Source: Kitasatospora sp. SolWspMP-SS2h (lineage in GTDB: Bacteria; Actinomycetota; Actinomycetes; Streptomycetales; Streptomycetaceae). Taken from it: a stretch of 64,000 bases of DNA. The position numbers and the translations under genes were made by a program. The notes under the pieces are model-generated. The model saw nothing but the letters and a program-made list of their open reading frames with translations, had not been told where the DNA came from and made no database searches. The first letter of the stretch is position 1, and each line of letters starts with the position of its first letter. Shown piece by piece: positions 56,293 through 64,000 of the stretch. The stretch is from assembly GCF_003259315.1 (NCBI RefSeq), contig NZ_QLLT01000017.1, positions 1 to 64,000 on the forward strand. Direction: 5' to 3'.

Positions 56293-57678
56293 TCAGTGGC
56301 GGCGACGGCGGGAGGCGCGCAGGGCCAGGGCGCCTGCGGCGGTGGTGAGGAGGCCGGCTGCCGCGATCCAGCGGGTGCCGGTGTCCGCGCCGGTCTGCGC
56401 GAGTTGTTCGCCGGGTGCGGGGGAGGGGCCGGCGGGTTGCCGGGGGGAGGCACCGGGGGTGGCCGGTGTGCTGGGATTCGCGGTCGTGCTCGGGCTGGAG
56501 GGGGTCGATCGGCTCGGGCTGGTGCTCGGGCCGGGGCCGTTGTTCGGGCTCGGGGTCGCGCTGGGGGTGGGGCTGGGGCTGGGGCTGGGGGTGGAGCTTT
56601 CGCCGTCGCAGGAGACGTGTGCGGTGAAGGGGAAGTAGTGCATCTCCCCGCCGCTGGGGCCCGTGTTCGTCCGGGAGCCGTGGACGAGGGACTCCACGAC
56701 GATGTCGCCCTGGATGTTGCTCGCGTCGAGGTCGGTCAGGCGTGCCGAGGGGGCGTAGAGGGTGCCGTTGATGGTGTCGCCGGAGGCGTGGGTGATCGAC
56801 GTGGCGTCGGGGAAGTCCCACAGCAGTGCGGAGATGCCGGCGGGGTCGAGGCCGGCGAAGGTGGGGGAGTTCCAGGCGAGGGCGTGGCCGGTGGCGTTGG
56901 TGTCGACCACGATGACGAGCGGGGCGGCGGTGGTGGGCTGGTCGAGGAAGGTCAGCTGGCCGATGCGGTTGAGCTGGGTGCCGGTCAGGCGCAGGACGTT
57001 GGTGCGGTCGGCGGTGAGGTGGATCTTGACCTGCGCGCCGGGTGGCAGGTCGTTCTGGTCGGGGTAGGGGTTGCCGTTGCCGTCCAGGAGCTGGACGTTC
57101 TCGGCGCAGGCGGCCATGGCGGTGGCCCGGGTGCGGAAGGCGGTGAAGCGGGCGTCGAAGTCCGGCAGGCTGCCCCGGGTGACGGCGGCGGCCGGTTGGC
57201 GGGCGCTCAGTTCGATGCGCGGGGTGCTGTCGTAGCCGGAACCGGCGGCGACGACGTGGGTGGCGACGGCGGCGCCGTTGGCGTCGGTGGTCAGCACGCC
57301 GGCGCCGGTGGGGTCGCCGATCTTCACGTAGCCGTCGCCGAGGACCTTCAGCACGCCGGTGGGATCGCTTCCCGGGAAGTCGACCCGGCCGCCGACCAGC
57401 AGGCCGGTGGGCCGCGCGTCGCCGTCGGCGGTGTAGCTCCCCGCGGTGTTCAGCGCGACGTTGTACCCGGCGCCGAAGGAGAGGTTCCCGCCGACGGCGA
57501 CCGGACCCTCCGACTCGGTGCTGCCCAGCAGTGCGTCGTGGTGGATGAACACGCCGAAGCCCTCGGTGCCGTCGAGGGGGTTGCCGTCGTAGGCGGAGGC
57601 GGTGGGCGCCGCGACGGCCACGAGGCCGGCCGCGCACGCCAGAACCGGGACGAACCGACGGGAAAATTTGATCATCAT
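56293..57678 (-). CDS. Choice-of-anchor A family surface protein with sortase-type signal
   Basis: 461 aa. Signal peptide MMIKFSRRFVPVLACAAGLV, AVAAPTASA|YDG. The domain of ~330 residues (LSFGAGYNVALNTAGSYTAD, LVIVVDTNATGHALAWNSPT, LLWDFPDATSITHASGDTIN, GTLYAPSARLTDLDASNIQG, DIVVESLVHG) is the choice-of-anchor A adhesin-like domain. Then comes a Ser/Pro/Thr linker with many SPSPTP units and a C-terminal LAQTG motif, hydrophobic helix and RRRR tail, i.e. a sortase (class E-type LAxTG) substrate. It should be covalently displayed on the cell wall. Confidence 0.9.
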   Translation of the reverse strand: MMIKFSRRFVPVLACAAGLVAVAAPTASAYDGNPLDGTEGFGVFIHHDALLGSTESEGPVAVGGNLSFGAGYNVALNTAGSYTADGDARPTGLLVGGRVDFPGSDPTGVLKVLGDGYVKIGDPTGAGVLTTDANGAAVATHVVAAGSGYDSTPRIELSARQPAAAVTRGSLPDFDARFTAFRTRATAMAACAENVQLLDGNGNPYPDQNDLPPGAQVKIHLTADRTNVLRLTGTQLNRIGQLTFLDQPTTAAPLVIVVDTNATGHALAWNSPTFAGLDPAGISALLWDFPDATSITHASGDTINGTLYAPSARLTDLDASNIQGDIVVESLVHGSRTNTGPSGGEMHYFPFTAHVSCDGESSTPSPSPSPTPSATPSPNNGPGPSTSPSRSTPSSPSTTANPSTPATPGASPRQPAGPSPAPGEQLAQTGADTGTRWIAAAGLLTTAAGALALRASRRRRH

Positions 57679-57932
57679 ATGACGCTAAGTGATACCTCGT
57701 TGCCGCAGGTGACCGCCGCGCCGCGGTGCCGCCGTCCGATCCCGTGCGGGCGGTGACCGGTCCCGGTGCGGGAACCCTCGCCGATGCGCAGCCCGGGGGG
57801 AAGAACCGGCCCGGGGAACGTCGGGGGAGGCTGCGTCCGTCTCGACGAGCGGTGGCGCGGATGCGGCCTGGCACCGGGGGCGCCCCGATCCCGGGGCCGG
57901 GCGCCGACGTCTCCGGCATAGGCTGGTCCGTC

Positions 57933-58856
57933 ATGGACTGGCCGGAGCGCGTGGCGAAGCTGAGACGGTGGACGAGCAGTGGCGTCCGGGCGCCGCACAA
58001 GCCGCTGCTGCTGCTGTACGCGCTGGGCAGCTACCAGCGGGACGCCGACGGCGGGCTGCGGTACAGCGTGGTGGAGGGGGAGTTGAAGCGGCTGCTGGAG
58101 GAGTACGGGCCGTCCCACCCGACCACTCCCGCGTACCCGTTCCACCACCTGGTCAGTGACGGTGTGTGGGAGGTCGGGACCGACCGGGGGCCGGGGAGTC
58201 CGGGCACCGGCGTGGGAGTGCTGCGCTCCAGTGGCGCGACCGGGCGGCTGGCGCCCGAGCTGCGGGCGGCGCTGCGGAGGGAGCCGGCGCTGCTGGGGCG
58301 GCTGGCGCGGGTGCTGCTGGACTTCCACTTCCCGCCGTCGCTGCACACCGAGCTGTGCGAGGCGGTCGGGCTCGACCTGGACCTGGCCGACACCGAGGAG
58401 GTGCGGGGCGGCGGGCGGGAGCGGGCGGCGCGGCGGCAGCGGGACCGGCGGATGCGCGAACTCGTGCTGACGGCCTACGAGTTCCAGTGCGCGTTCTGCG
58501 GCTACGACGGGATGCTGGGCGCGAGCGCGGTCGGGCTGGAGGCGGCGCACGTGCGGTGGTGGTCCTTCGACGGGCCGGACGAGGTCGACAACGGGCTGTG
58601 CCTGTGCTCGCTGCACCACAAGCTCTTCGACAAGGGCGTGCTGGGCCTGGGCGAGGGGCACCGCGTCCTGGTCTCCCGGCACTTCGTCGGCCGCGGCGAG
58701 GCCAGCAGGCAGCAGGTGCTCGCCCTGACCGGACGCCCGGTCATCGGCCCGCAGCCGGGCGTCCCCCCGGTCGCGGACCGGCACCGCGCGTGGCACGCCG
58801 CCCAGGTCTTCCGCGGCGAGCCCCGGCCGATCCCGGACCCGGCGCCCACCGGCTGA
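57933..58856 (+). CDS. Phosphorothioate-sensing HNH restriction endonuclease (SBD-HNH)
   Basis: 307 aa from ATG 57933 (MDWPERVAKLRRWTSSGVRA). The N-terminal ~165 residues have the sulfur-binding-domain pattern PHKPLLLLYALGSYQRDADG and TPAYPFHHLVSDGVWEVGT, as in ScoMcrA-type enzymes that bind phosphorothioate DNA. The C-terminal HNH nuclease is CAFCGYDGMLGASAVGLEAA, HVRWWSFDGPDEVDNGLCLC, SLHHKLFDKGVLGL with H-N-H and zinc Cys. It would restrict incoming phosphorothioated DNA. No dnd genes are in the window, as expected for a host that uses this as defence. Confidence 0.87.
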   Translation: MDWPERVAKLRRWTSSGVRAPHKPLLLLYALGSYQRDADGGLRYSVVEGELKRLLEEYGPSHPTTPAYPFHHLVSDGVWEVGTDRGPGSPGTGVGVLRSSGATGRLAPELRAALRREPALLGRLARVLLDFHFPPSLHTELCEAVGLDLDLADTEEVRGGGRERAARRQRDRRMRELVLTAYEFQCAFCGYDGMLGASAVGLEAAHVRWWSFDGPDEVDNGLCLCSLHHKLFDKGVLGLGEGHRVLVSRHFVGRGEASRQQVLALTGRPVIGPQPGVPPVADRHRAWHAAQVFRGEPRPIPDPAPTG

Positions 58857-58958
58857 CCGGGCCCGACCGGCTGACCGGCCCCGACCGGCCGCCCGCGCTG
58901 ACCACGGCGGCTGGTGCGGGGCGCCGGGGGTTCCGGCGCGGCGGGCGTCCGCGGTGCG

Positions 58959-61175
58959 TCACCCGTCGGCGGACGCGGTGGCGGTGGCGGTGAGGACGAG
59001 GACGGCCTGGTCGTCGTCGGTGCCGCTGTCGCCGGTGAAGGCCCGGACCGCCTCGACGACCGTGGCCAGGACGGCCGGCGCCCCTCTGCCCGCGACGGGG
59101 GCGGGGGCGAGGGCGTCGAGGAGGCGGTCCTCACCGAACTGCTCCCCGTCGCCGTCGCGGGCTTCGGTGATGCCGTCGGTGTAGAGGACCAGGCTCTGGC
59201 CGGGGTCGAGGTGGAGGCGGCGGGTCTCCAGCCGGGGGCGGGGCATGATGCCCAGGAGCAGGCCCTCGCTGTGGACGGGGCGGGTGTCCTCCGCGGTCAG
59301 GTGGAGGGGCAGGGTGTGGCCGGCCCTGATGAGTTCGATGTCCAGCCCGGTGGCCGTGGGGACGAAGTGGCCGTAGACGAGGGTGACGAAGCCGGTGCCG
59401 TTCTGGTTGTGCCAGGCGGTCAGCGCGCGGTTGACCGCCTGCACGACGGCTTCCGGGTCGGCCAGCAGCGGGGCGACGGCGCGGGCGGTGTTGCGGACGA
59501 GGGCGGTGGTGGCGGCGGCCCGGGCGCCGCGTCCGCTGACGTCGCCGAGCATGAAGGCCCAGCGGTCGCCCTCCAGCGGGAAGACGTCGTAGAAGTCGCC
59601 GCCGACCTCCAGCCCCTCGCCGGCCGGATGGTAGTGGGTGGCCACTTCGGCGCCCGGCAGGTCCGGCAGGTCCGGGAGCAGGAGCCCGGCCTGGAGGTCC
59701 CGGGCGAGCGCGGCGCGCTGGGCGTACTGGAGGGCGTTGCGGGCCGCGGAGGCGGCGCGGCGGGCGAGTTCCTCCGCCAGGACGACCGTCCGTCCGTCGA
59801 AGGTGCGGCCGCCGGTGCTGAGGAGGGTCAGCGTGCCGAAGAGCCGGCCGCCGTCGGTGAGCGGGACGCACAGGTAGGCGGTGACGTCGAGTTCGGCCCA
59901 GGGGCCGGCTTCGGTGGGGGGCCGGCGGGCGACCTCGCTGAGGCCGGAGTCCAGGACGCGCGCGGCCGGGCCGTCCGTCGGGTCGTCCTGGCCGTGGGAG
60001 GCCAGCAGGCGCCGGGCGGGTTCGTCGGGAGCGGCCGTGGCGACGCGGCGGAGCCGGCCGGTTTCGAGGACGTCGACGGCGCTCAGCGGGGCCAGGTCGG
60101 GGACGCACAGGGTGGCCAGGCGCTTGAGGACCTCGGTGTGGTCGAGGTCGGCGCTCAGGGCGGTGCTGGCCCTGAGGAGGAACGCCAGGTCGTCCCGGGC
60201 CGCCTTCTCCCGGGCTTCGGCGGCCGAGCGGCCCTGCTCGACCTGGTGGCGTTCGATGGCCAGGGCCGCGGTGTCGGCGAACACGCCAGCCAGTGCGAGG
60301 TCGGCTTCGCTCGGGCTGCTCGGCGTGCGGTGGTACATGGCGAAGGTGCCCAGCAGGCGTCCGTCGCGGGCCAGGATGGGAGTGGACCAGCAGGCGGCGA
60401 GCCGGGCGCGTCCGGCCAGGTCGCGGAAGTCGTCCCAGGAGGGGTCGGTGGCGATGTCGGAGACGATGACCCGTCGGCGCCGGTGGGCGGCCGTCCCGCA
60501 GGAGCCCACGCCCTCGCCGGTGGCGATGCCGTCGATCGCCCGGTTGTAGAAGGCCGGCAGGCTGGGGGCCGTGCCGTGGCGCAGGTGGCGGCCGTCCTCG
60601 TCGGCCAGGAGCACCGAGACGAGCACCCCCGGCGACAGTTCCTCGATCGCCCTCGCCATCCCCTCCAGGACCTCGGACAGGGGGGCCTGGCGGGCGATCT
60701 GCTCCAGCAGGACGCGGTGTTCGGCGGTCAGCCGCTGGGCGTGCTTGACCTGGGTGGTCTCCACCCCGATCATCCGCACTCCGGTGACGTTCCCCCCCTT
60801 GTCGCGCCGGGGTTCGTACGTGAAGTCGAAGAACGCCTCCCGGGCCCGTGCGCCGAGGCCCAGCACGACCCGTACGTCCCGGCCGGTGTGGGAGCGGCCG
60901 GTGCGGTACACGCGGTCGAGGAGCGCCAGGAACCCCTGCTCGGCGAGCTCGGGCAGCAACTGGCCGATCGGCAGGCCGGTGCGCGGCCGGTCGGCCCGGC
61001 CGATGGCGGTGAAGAACGCCGGGTTCGCCGCCTCCAGGAGGTGCGCGGGGCCCGCCATCGAGGCGAACACCGCCGTCGACTCGCCGAACAGGGCGCGCAG
61101 GTCGGTCTCGGTGCTCGGGCCGCCGGCCGTCGCGGCCGGACCCACCCGGTCGGAGTGCAACGGGGTCTCGGTCAT
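58959..61175 (-). CDS. PAS-GAF-GAF-SpoIIE (PP2C) phosphatase
   Basis: 738 aa. PAS domain ~residues 30-140 (LLEAANPAFFTAIGRADRPR, FFDFTYEPRRDKGGNVTGVR), two GAF domains ~165-315 and ~345-495 (CWSTPILARDGRLLGTFAMY; AYLCVPLTDGGRLFGTLTLL). The C-terminal SpoIIE/PP2C domain has VGGDFYDVFPLEGDRWAFML, GDVSGRGARAAATTALVRNT, SLVLYTDGITEARDGDGEQF and DDDQAVLVL, with metal-binding Asp residues in all expected places. It would dephosphorylate STAS antagonists such as the one encoded next to it, turning stress or light/redox input into sigma release. Confidence 0.93.
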   Translation of the reverse strand: MTETPLHSDRVGPAATAGGPSTETDLRALFGESTAVFASMAGPAHLLEAANPAFFTAIGRADRPRTGLPIGQLLPELAEQGFLALLDRVYRTGRSHTGRDVRVVLGLGARAREAFFDFTYEPRRDKGGNVTGVRMIGVETTQVKHAQRLTAEHRVLLEQIARQAPLSEVLEGMARAIEELSPGVLVSVLLADEDGRHLRHGTAPSLPAFYNRAIDGIATGEGVGSCGTAAHRRRRVIVSDIATDPSWDDFRDLAGRARLAACWSTPILARDGRLLGTFAMYHRTPSSPSEADLALAGVFADTAALAIERHQVEQGRSAAEAREKAARDDLAFLLRASTALSADLDHTEVLKRLATLCVPDLAPLSAVDVLETGRLRRVATAAPDEPARRLLASHGQDDPTDGPAARVLDSGLSEVARRPPTEAGPWAELDVTAYLCVPLTDGGRLFGTLTLLSTGGRTFDGRTVVLAEELARRAASAARNALQYAQRAALARDLQAGLLLPDLPDLPGAEVATHYHPAGEGLEVGGDFYDVFPLEGDRWAFMLGDVSGRGARAAATTALVRNTARAVAPLLADPEAVVQAVNRALTAWHNQNGTGFVTLVYGHFVPTATGLDIELIRAGHTLPLHLTAEDTRPVHSEGLLLGIMPRPRLETRRLHLDPGQSLVLYTDGITEARDGDGEQFGEDRLLDALAPAPVAGRGAPAVLATVVEAVRAFTGDSGTDDDQAVLVLTATATASADG

Positions 61176-61239
61176 CCTCTTCCTCCTCCCCGTGTCCCGG
61201 TGGTCGGGCCGGTGGGAGCGCGGCGCGTGCCCCCCGGCC

Positions 61240-61638
61240 TCATCGGATCTCGCCGGCCGGGAGCGGCGCGCCCGCCTCCGGCGCGGGGGCCAGGGCGTCG
61301 AGCGCGGAGTCCAGCGTGGGCCGGAAGGTGAAGAGTTGGTCGAGCCCGACGATGCGGAAGACCCGCATCAGGTCGCTGTTGGGCCCGACCAGGACGAAGG
61401 GGGCGCCGGTGTCCCGCGCCAGGTTGTAGGCGACGACGAAGGTGGTGATGCCGGTGGAGTCGCAGTAGGTGAGGCCGGAGAGGTCGATCACCACGGGGTT
61501 GTCCGGCCCGAAGGTCGCCTCTTCGACGAGCCGGGTCAGCTCCGGCGCGGTGTGCTGATCGAGTTCGCCGTCCGCGCGCAACACGTCCACCCCGGAGGGG
61601 TGCTGGAGCCGGGCGGCGGTAAAAGTACGATCGGACAC
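61240..61638 (-). CDS. STAS-domain anti-sigma factor antagonist
   Basis: 132 aa from GTG 61638 with AGGAG 8 bases upstream. STAS core GVDVLRADGELDQHTAPELT, NPVVIDLSGLTYCDSTGITT with the phospho-acceptor Ser in CDSTG, DLMRVFRIVGLDQLFTFRPT. It lies 64 bp before the SpoIIE phosphatase gene, its likely enzyme partner. Confidence 0.92.
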   Translation of the reverse strand: MSDRTFTAARLQHPSGVDVLRADGELDQHTAPELTRLVEEATFGPDNPVVIDLSGLTYCDSTGITTFVVAYNLARDTGAPFVLVGPNSDLMRVFRIVGLDQLFTFRPTLDSALDALAPAPEAGAPLPAGEIR

Positions 61639-61901
61639 CTTTTCTCCTGTGCGGGTAGCAGGGGGCTGCCTCCGTCGAACGGTACGGGACGGGCGGCACC
61701 CGACGACAACCGCGCCGCTCCCGGACGGGCACCGCGCCGACCGGCCCGCCGGGACGAGCCGCTCCGCACCGGCCGTCGCAGCGCGGCGGGTGCGGCTGCC
61801 CCGCTGTTCCGTACGGTCCTCGCCGACCGCGAACACGACTGATCTATCCTACGGAACGAGTCAAGGTCCCCTCCCGCTCCAGGCTCACGAAAGGGTGCTC
61901 A

Positions 61902-64000
61902 GTGACACGTGCGGACAATGGCGGGAGTGGCGGGAGTCCCGCGCCGTCGACGGCCGGGAACGAGGTCCTCGCGGCCGGGAACGAGGTCTTCGCGGCCGGC
62001 GGGAGCGTCGGCGCGGACCTGGCCCGGGTCGACTGGTCGGCCACGCCGCTCGGTGAGCCCGAGCACTGGCCGCAGAGCCTGCGCACCGCGGTGCGCATCC
62101 TGCTGTCGTCGAAGTTCTCCATGTGGATGGCCTGGGGCGAGGAGCTGACGTTCTTCTGCAACGACGCCTACCGGCGCGACACCCTCGGCCAGAAGTACCC
62201 GTGGGCCCTGGGCCGCCCCTCCGACGAGGTGTGGGCGGAGATCTGGGGCGACATCGGCCCGCGCATCGACGCCGTCCTCACCACCGGGGAGGCGACTTGG
62301 GACGAGGGGCTGCTGCTGTTCCTGGAGCGCTCCGGCTACACCGAGGAGAGCTACCACACCTTCTCCTACAGCCCGCTCCACGACGACGCCGGCACTCCCG
62401 TGGGCATGCTGTGCGTGGTCAGCGAGGACACCGAACGGGTCATCGGCGAACGCCGGATGGCCACCCTGCGCGACCTGGGCTCCGACCCCAGCGTGGTGCG
62501 GACCGAGCAGGAGATGCTCGACTTCGCCGCCGCGCAGCTCGGCCGCAACCCGCACGACCTGCCGTTCACCCTCACCTACCTCGCCGACGACGAGGGCGGG
62601 GCCCGGCTCGCCGCGGCCACGGGCATACCGGCGTCCCACCCGGTCGCCGCGCCCCGGCTCCGGGCGGGCACCGACCCGCTGTGGCCGGTGGCGGCCGCGG
62701 CCCACGGGGAGGGCGCCCTGGTCCCCCTGGCCGGCGCGCCGTTCGCCGACCTGCCGACCGGGGCCTGGGAGCAGCCGCCCGTGCAGGCCCTGGTGGTCCC
62801 CCTGCTGCAACAGGGCGGCGCACCCTACGGGTTCATGGTGGCGGGCCTGAACCGCTACCGGGAACTCGACGACGGCTACCGCGGGTTCGTCGAGCTGGTG
62901 GCCGGGCACGTCGCCGCCGGCGTCGCCAGCGCCCGCAGCTACCAGGCGCAGCAGCGGCGGGCCGAGGAGCTCGCCGAGCTGGACCGGGCCAAGACGACGT
63001 TCTTCTCCAACATCAGCCACGAGTTCCGCACGCCCCTGACCCTGATCATGGGGCCGGTCGAAGAGCTCCGGAACCGGCTCGCCGACGCGGACCCGTACGT
63101 GCGCGAGGAACTCGACGTCGTCCACCGCAACGGACTGCGCCTGGGCCGGCTCGTCAACACCCTGCTCGACTTCTCCCGGATCGAAGCCGGCCGGATGCAG
63201 GCCAGCTACGCGCCCGTCGACCTCGCGGCGGTCACCCGGGAACTGGCCAGCGTGTTCCGTTCCGCCGTCGACCGGGCCGGCCTGGACTTCCGCGTCGACT
63301 GCGCGGCGCTGCCCGAACCGGTGTACGTCGACCGGAGCATGTGGGAGAAGGTGGTCCTCAACCTCCTCAGCAACGCGCTGAAGTTCACCTTCGACGGCTC
63401 GATCACGGTGGCGGTGGAGGCGCGGGACGGCGAGGCCGTGGTCACCGTCGCCGACACCGGGATCGGCGTGCCGGACGAGGAGATGCCCCGGCTGTTCGAG
63501 CGGTTCCACCGCATCGAGAACGCCCGCTCCCGCTCCAACGAGGGCAGCGGAATCGGCCTGGCCCTGGTGCAGGAACTCGTCGGCCTGCACGGCGGCTCCA
63601 TCACCGCGGCCTCCGTCGAGGGGGAGGGGACCCGCTTCACCGTCCGCCTGCCGTTCGGGTCGGCGCACCTGCCCGCCGAGGCCCTCCTCCCGGGTGACGA
63701 GGCCCTCCTCCCGGGCGACGGGGTCCTTCCCGCCCCCGCCGCGGACCCCTACCTCCAGGAGGCCCTGCGCTGGCTGCCCGGCGAGCAGGGCGCCGCGCCG
63801 TCCGGACGAACCGCCCCCGCCCTCCCGCGGGCCGACGACGACGCGCCCGCGGCCGGGGCGGCGCTCCCGGCGCGGGTACTGGTCGCCGACGACAACGCCG
63901 ACATGCGCGAGTACCTCGCCCGCCTGCTGCGCGGCGCCGGGTACCGGGTCGACGAGGTCCAGGACGGACACCAGGCGCTGGGCGCCGTCCGCGCCGACGC
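61902..64000 (+). CDS. Hybrid sensor histidine kinase (PAS-GAF-HisKA-HATPase-REC), cut by window edge
   Basis: GTG 61902 (AAAGGG upstream), about 699 codons up to the edge. PAS-like domain ~residues 40-190 (FSMWMAWGEELTFFCNDAYR, FSYSPLHDDAGTPVGMLCVV), GAF ~200-350, HisKA FFSNISHEFRTPLTLIMGPV with the phosphorylated His, HATPase MWEKVVLNLLSNALKFTFDG, VTVADTGIGVPDEEMPRLFE, GSGIGLALVQELVGLHGGSI. A receiver domain begins ARVLVADDNADMREYLARLL, with the acidic pocket DD visible and the phospho-Asp beyond the edge. Cytoplasmic, no membrane segment. Divergent from the STAS/SpoIIE pair, so part of the same signalling island. Confidence 0.92.
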   Translation, partial: MTRADNGGSGGSPAPSTAGNEVLAAGNEVFAAGGSVGADLARVDWSATPLGEPEHWPQSLRTAVRILLSSKFSMWMAWGEELTFFCNDAYRRDTLGQKYPWALGRPSDEVWAEIWGDIGPRIDAVLTTGEATWDEGLLLFLERSGYTEESYHTFSYSPLHDDAGTPVGMLCVVSEDTERVIGERRMATLRDLGSDPSVVRTEQEMLDFAAAQLGRNPHDLPFTLTYLADDEGGARLAAATGIPASHPVAAPRLRAGTDPLWPVAAAAHGEGALVPLAGAPFADLPTGAWEQPPVQALVVPLLQQGGAPYGFMVAGLNRYRELDDGYRGFVELVAGHVAAGVASARSYQAQQRRAEELAELDRAKTTFFSNISHEFRTPLTLIMGPVEELRNRLADADPYVREELDVVHRNGLRLGRLVNTLLDFSRIEAGRMQASYAPVDLAAVTRELASVFRSAVDRAGLDFRVDCAALPEPVYVDRSMWEKVVLNLLSNALKFTFDGSITVAVEARDGEAVVTVADTGIGVPDEEMPRLFERFHRIENARSRSNEGSGIGLALVQELVGLHGGSITAASVEGEGTRFTVRLPFGSAHLPAEALLPGDEALLPGDGVLPAPAADPYLQEALRWLPGEQGAAPSGRTAPALPRADDDAPAAGAALPARVLVADDNADMREYLARLLRGAGYRVDEVQDGHQALGAVRAD

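Overview
This window is very GC-rich, with GTG and TTG starts, ATGA/GTGA stop-start overlaps, pSAM2-type integrase remnants and a large set of stress sigma and STAS genes. All of this points to a Streptomyces or Kitasatospora (Streptomycetaceae) chromosome. The left third is a graveyard of mobile DNA and the right two thirds are mostly intact genes.

Left part (1-21.5 kb). The first 4.2 kb hold an IS5 remnant and two nested IS256-type elements that share inverted repeats and each carry a passenger gene directly behind the transposase reading frame. The second element sits exactly at a CRISPR repeat. A degenerate CRISPR array (4186-4518), a cas6 with an in-frame amber codon and a Cst1-like cas8 follow, with no other cas genes, so this is a dying type I-B-like locus. 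After it come an acetyltransferase, fragments of a replication-type gene, a methyltransferase and an IS3 element, then a secreted repeat protein, an AraC regulator, a membrane/beta-propeller protein and an AbiEii-type toxin pair. The 17.7-20.5 kb stretch holds integrase fragments around a tRNA-Pro 3' half (attachment site), a cluster of four tRNAs (Tyr, Ser, Ser, Gln) on the minus strand, IS481 and IS982 remnants, and a truncated GIY-YIG-like gene.

Centre (21.6-40.7 kb). The main content is a biosynthetic gene cluster whose core is recognisable as N-nitrosourea (streptozotocin-type) biosynthesis. There is an SznE-like arginine N-methyltransferase and an SznF-like haem-oxygenase-fold/cupin enzyme in which all nine iron ligands are present at a constant +1 offset from the numbering I recall. 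With them are a Rieske protein, an ATP-grasp ligase and a LysE exporter in one minus-strand operon. An amidase, an MFS exporter, a HAD phosphatase and a glycosyltransferase are on the plus strand. Both sides of the cluster carry DNA alkylation repair genes. On the left is a coupled ECF sigma / Ada-ATL / Ogt operon behind a perfect 62-bp palindrome. On the right are an AdaA-AlkA fusion, Ogt, an ogt pseudogene, a 2OG-Fe(II) oxygenase, a stand-alone Ada zinc domain, an unknown protein and AlkB. Because N-nitrosoureas are DNA alkylators, this layout reads as biosynthesis, export and self-protection in one block.

Right part (40.9-64 kb). There is an Imm21-like immunity protein, IS630, IS5 and IS701 remnants, a SigE-type ECF sigma with its membrane partner, an MFS exporter, a membrane/PemK-like protein and an AAEx antiporter. 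These are followed by a general-stress/partner-switching region: GlsB, PRC-barrel, a SigF/SigB-family sigma, STAS, two HATPase proteins, VanZ, CsbD, a SpoIIE phosphatase with PAS/GAF, a second STAS, and a hybrid histidine kinase cut by the window edge. It also holds a surface-anchored protein and a phosphorothioate-sensing HNH endonuclease. Most minus- and plus-strand gene ends there carry strong GC hairpins.
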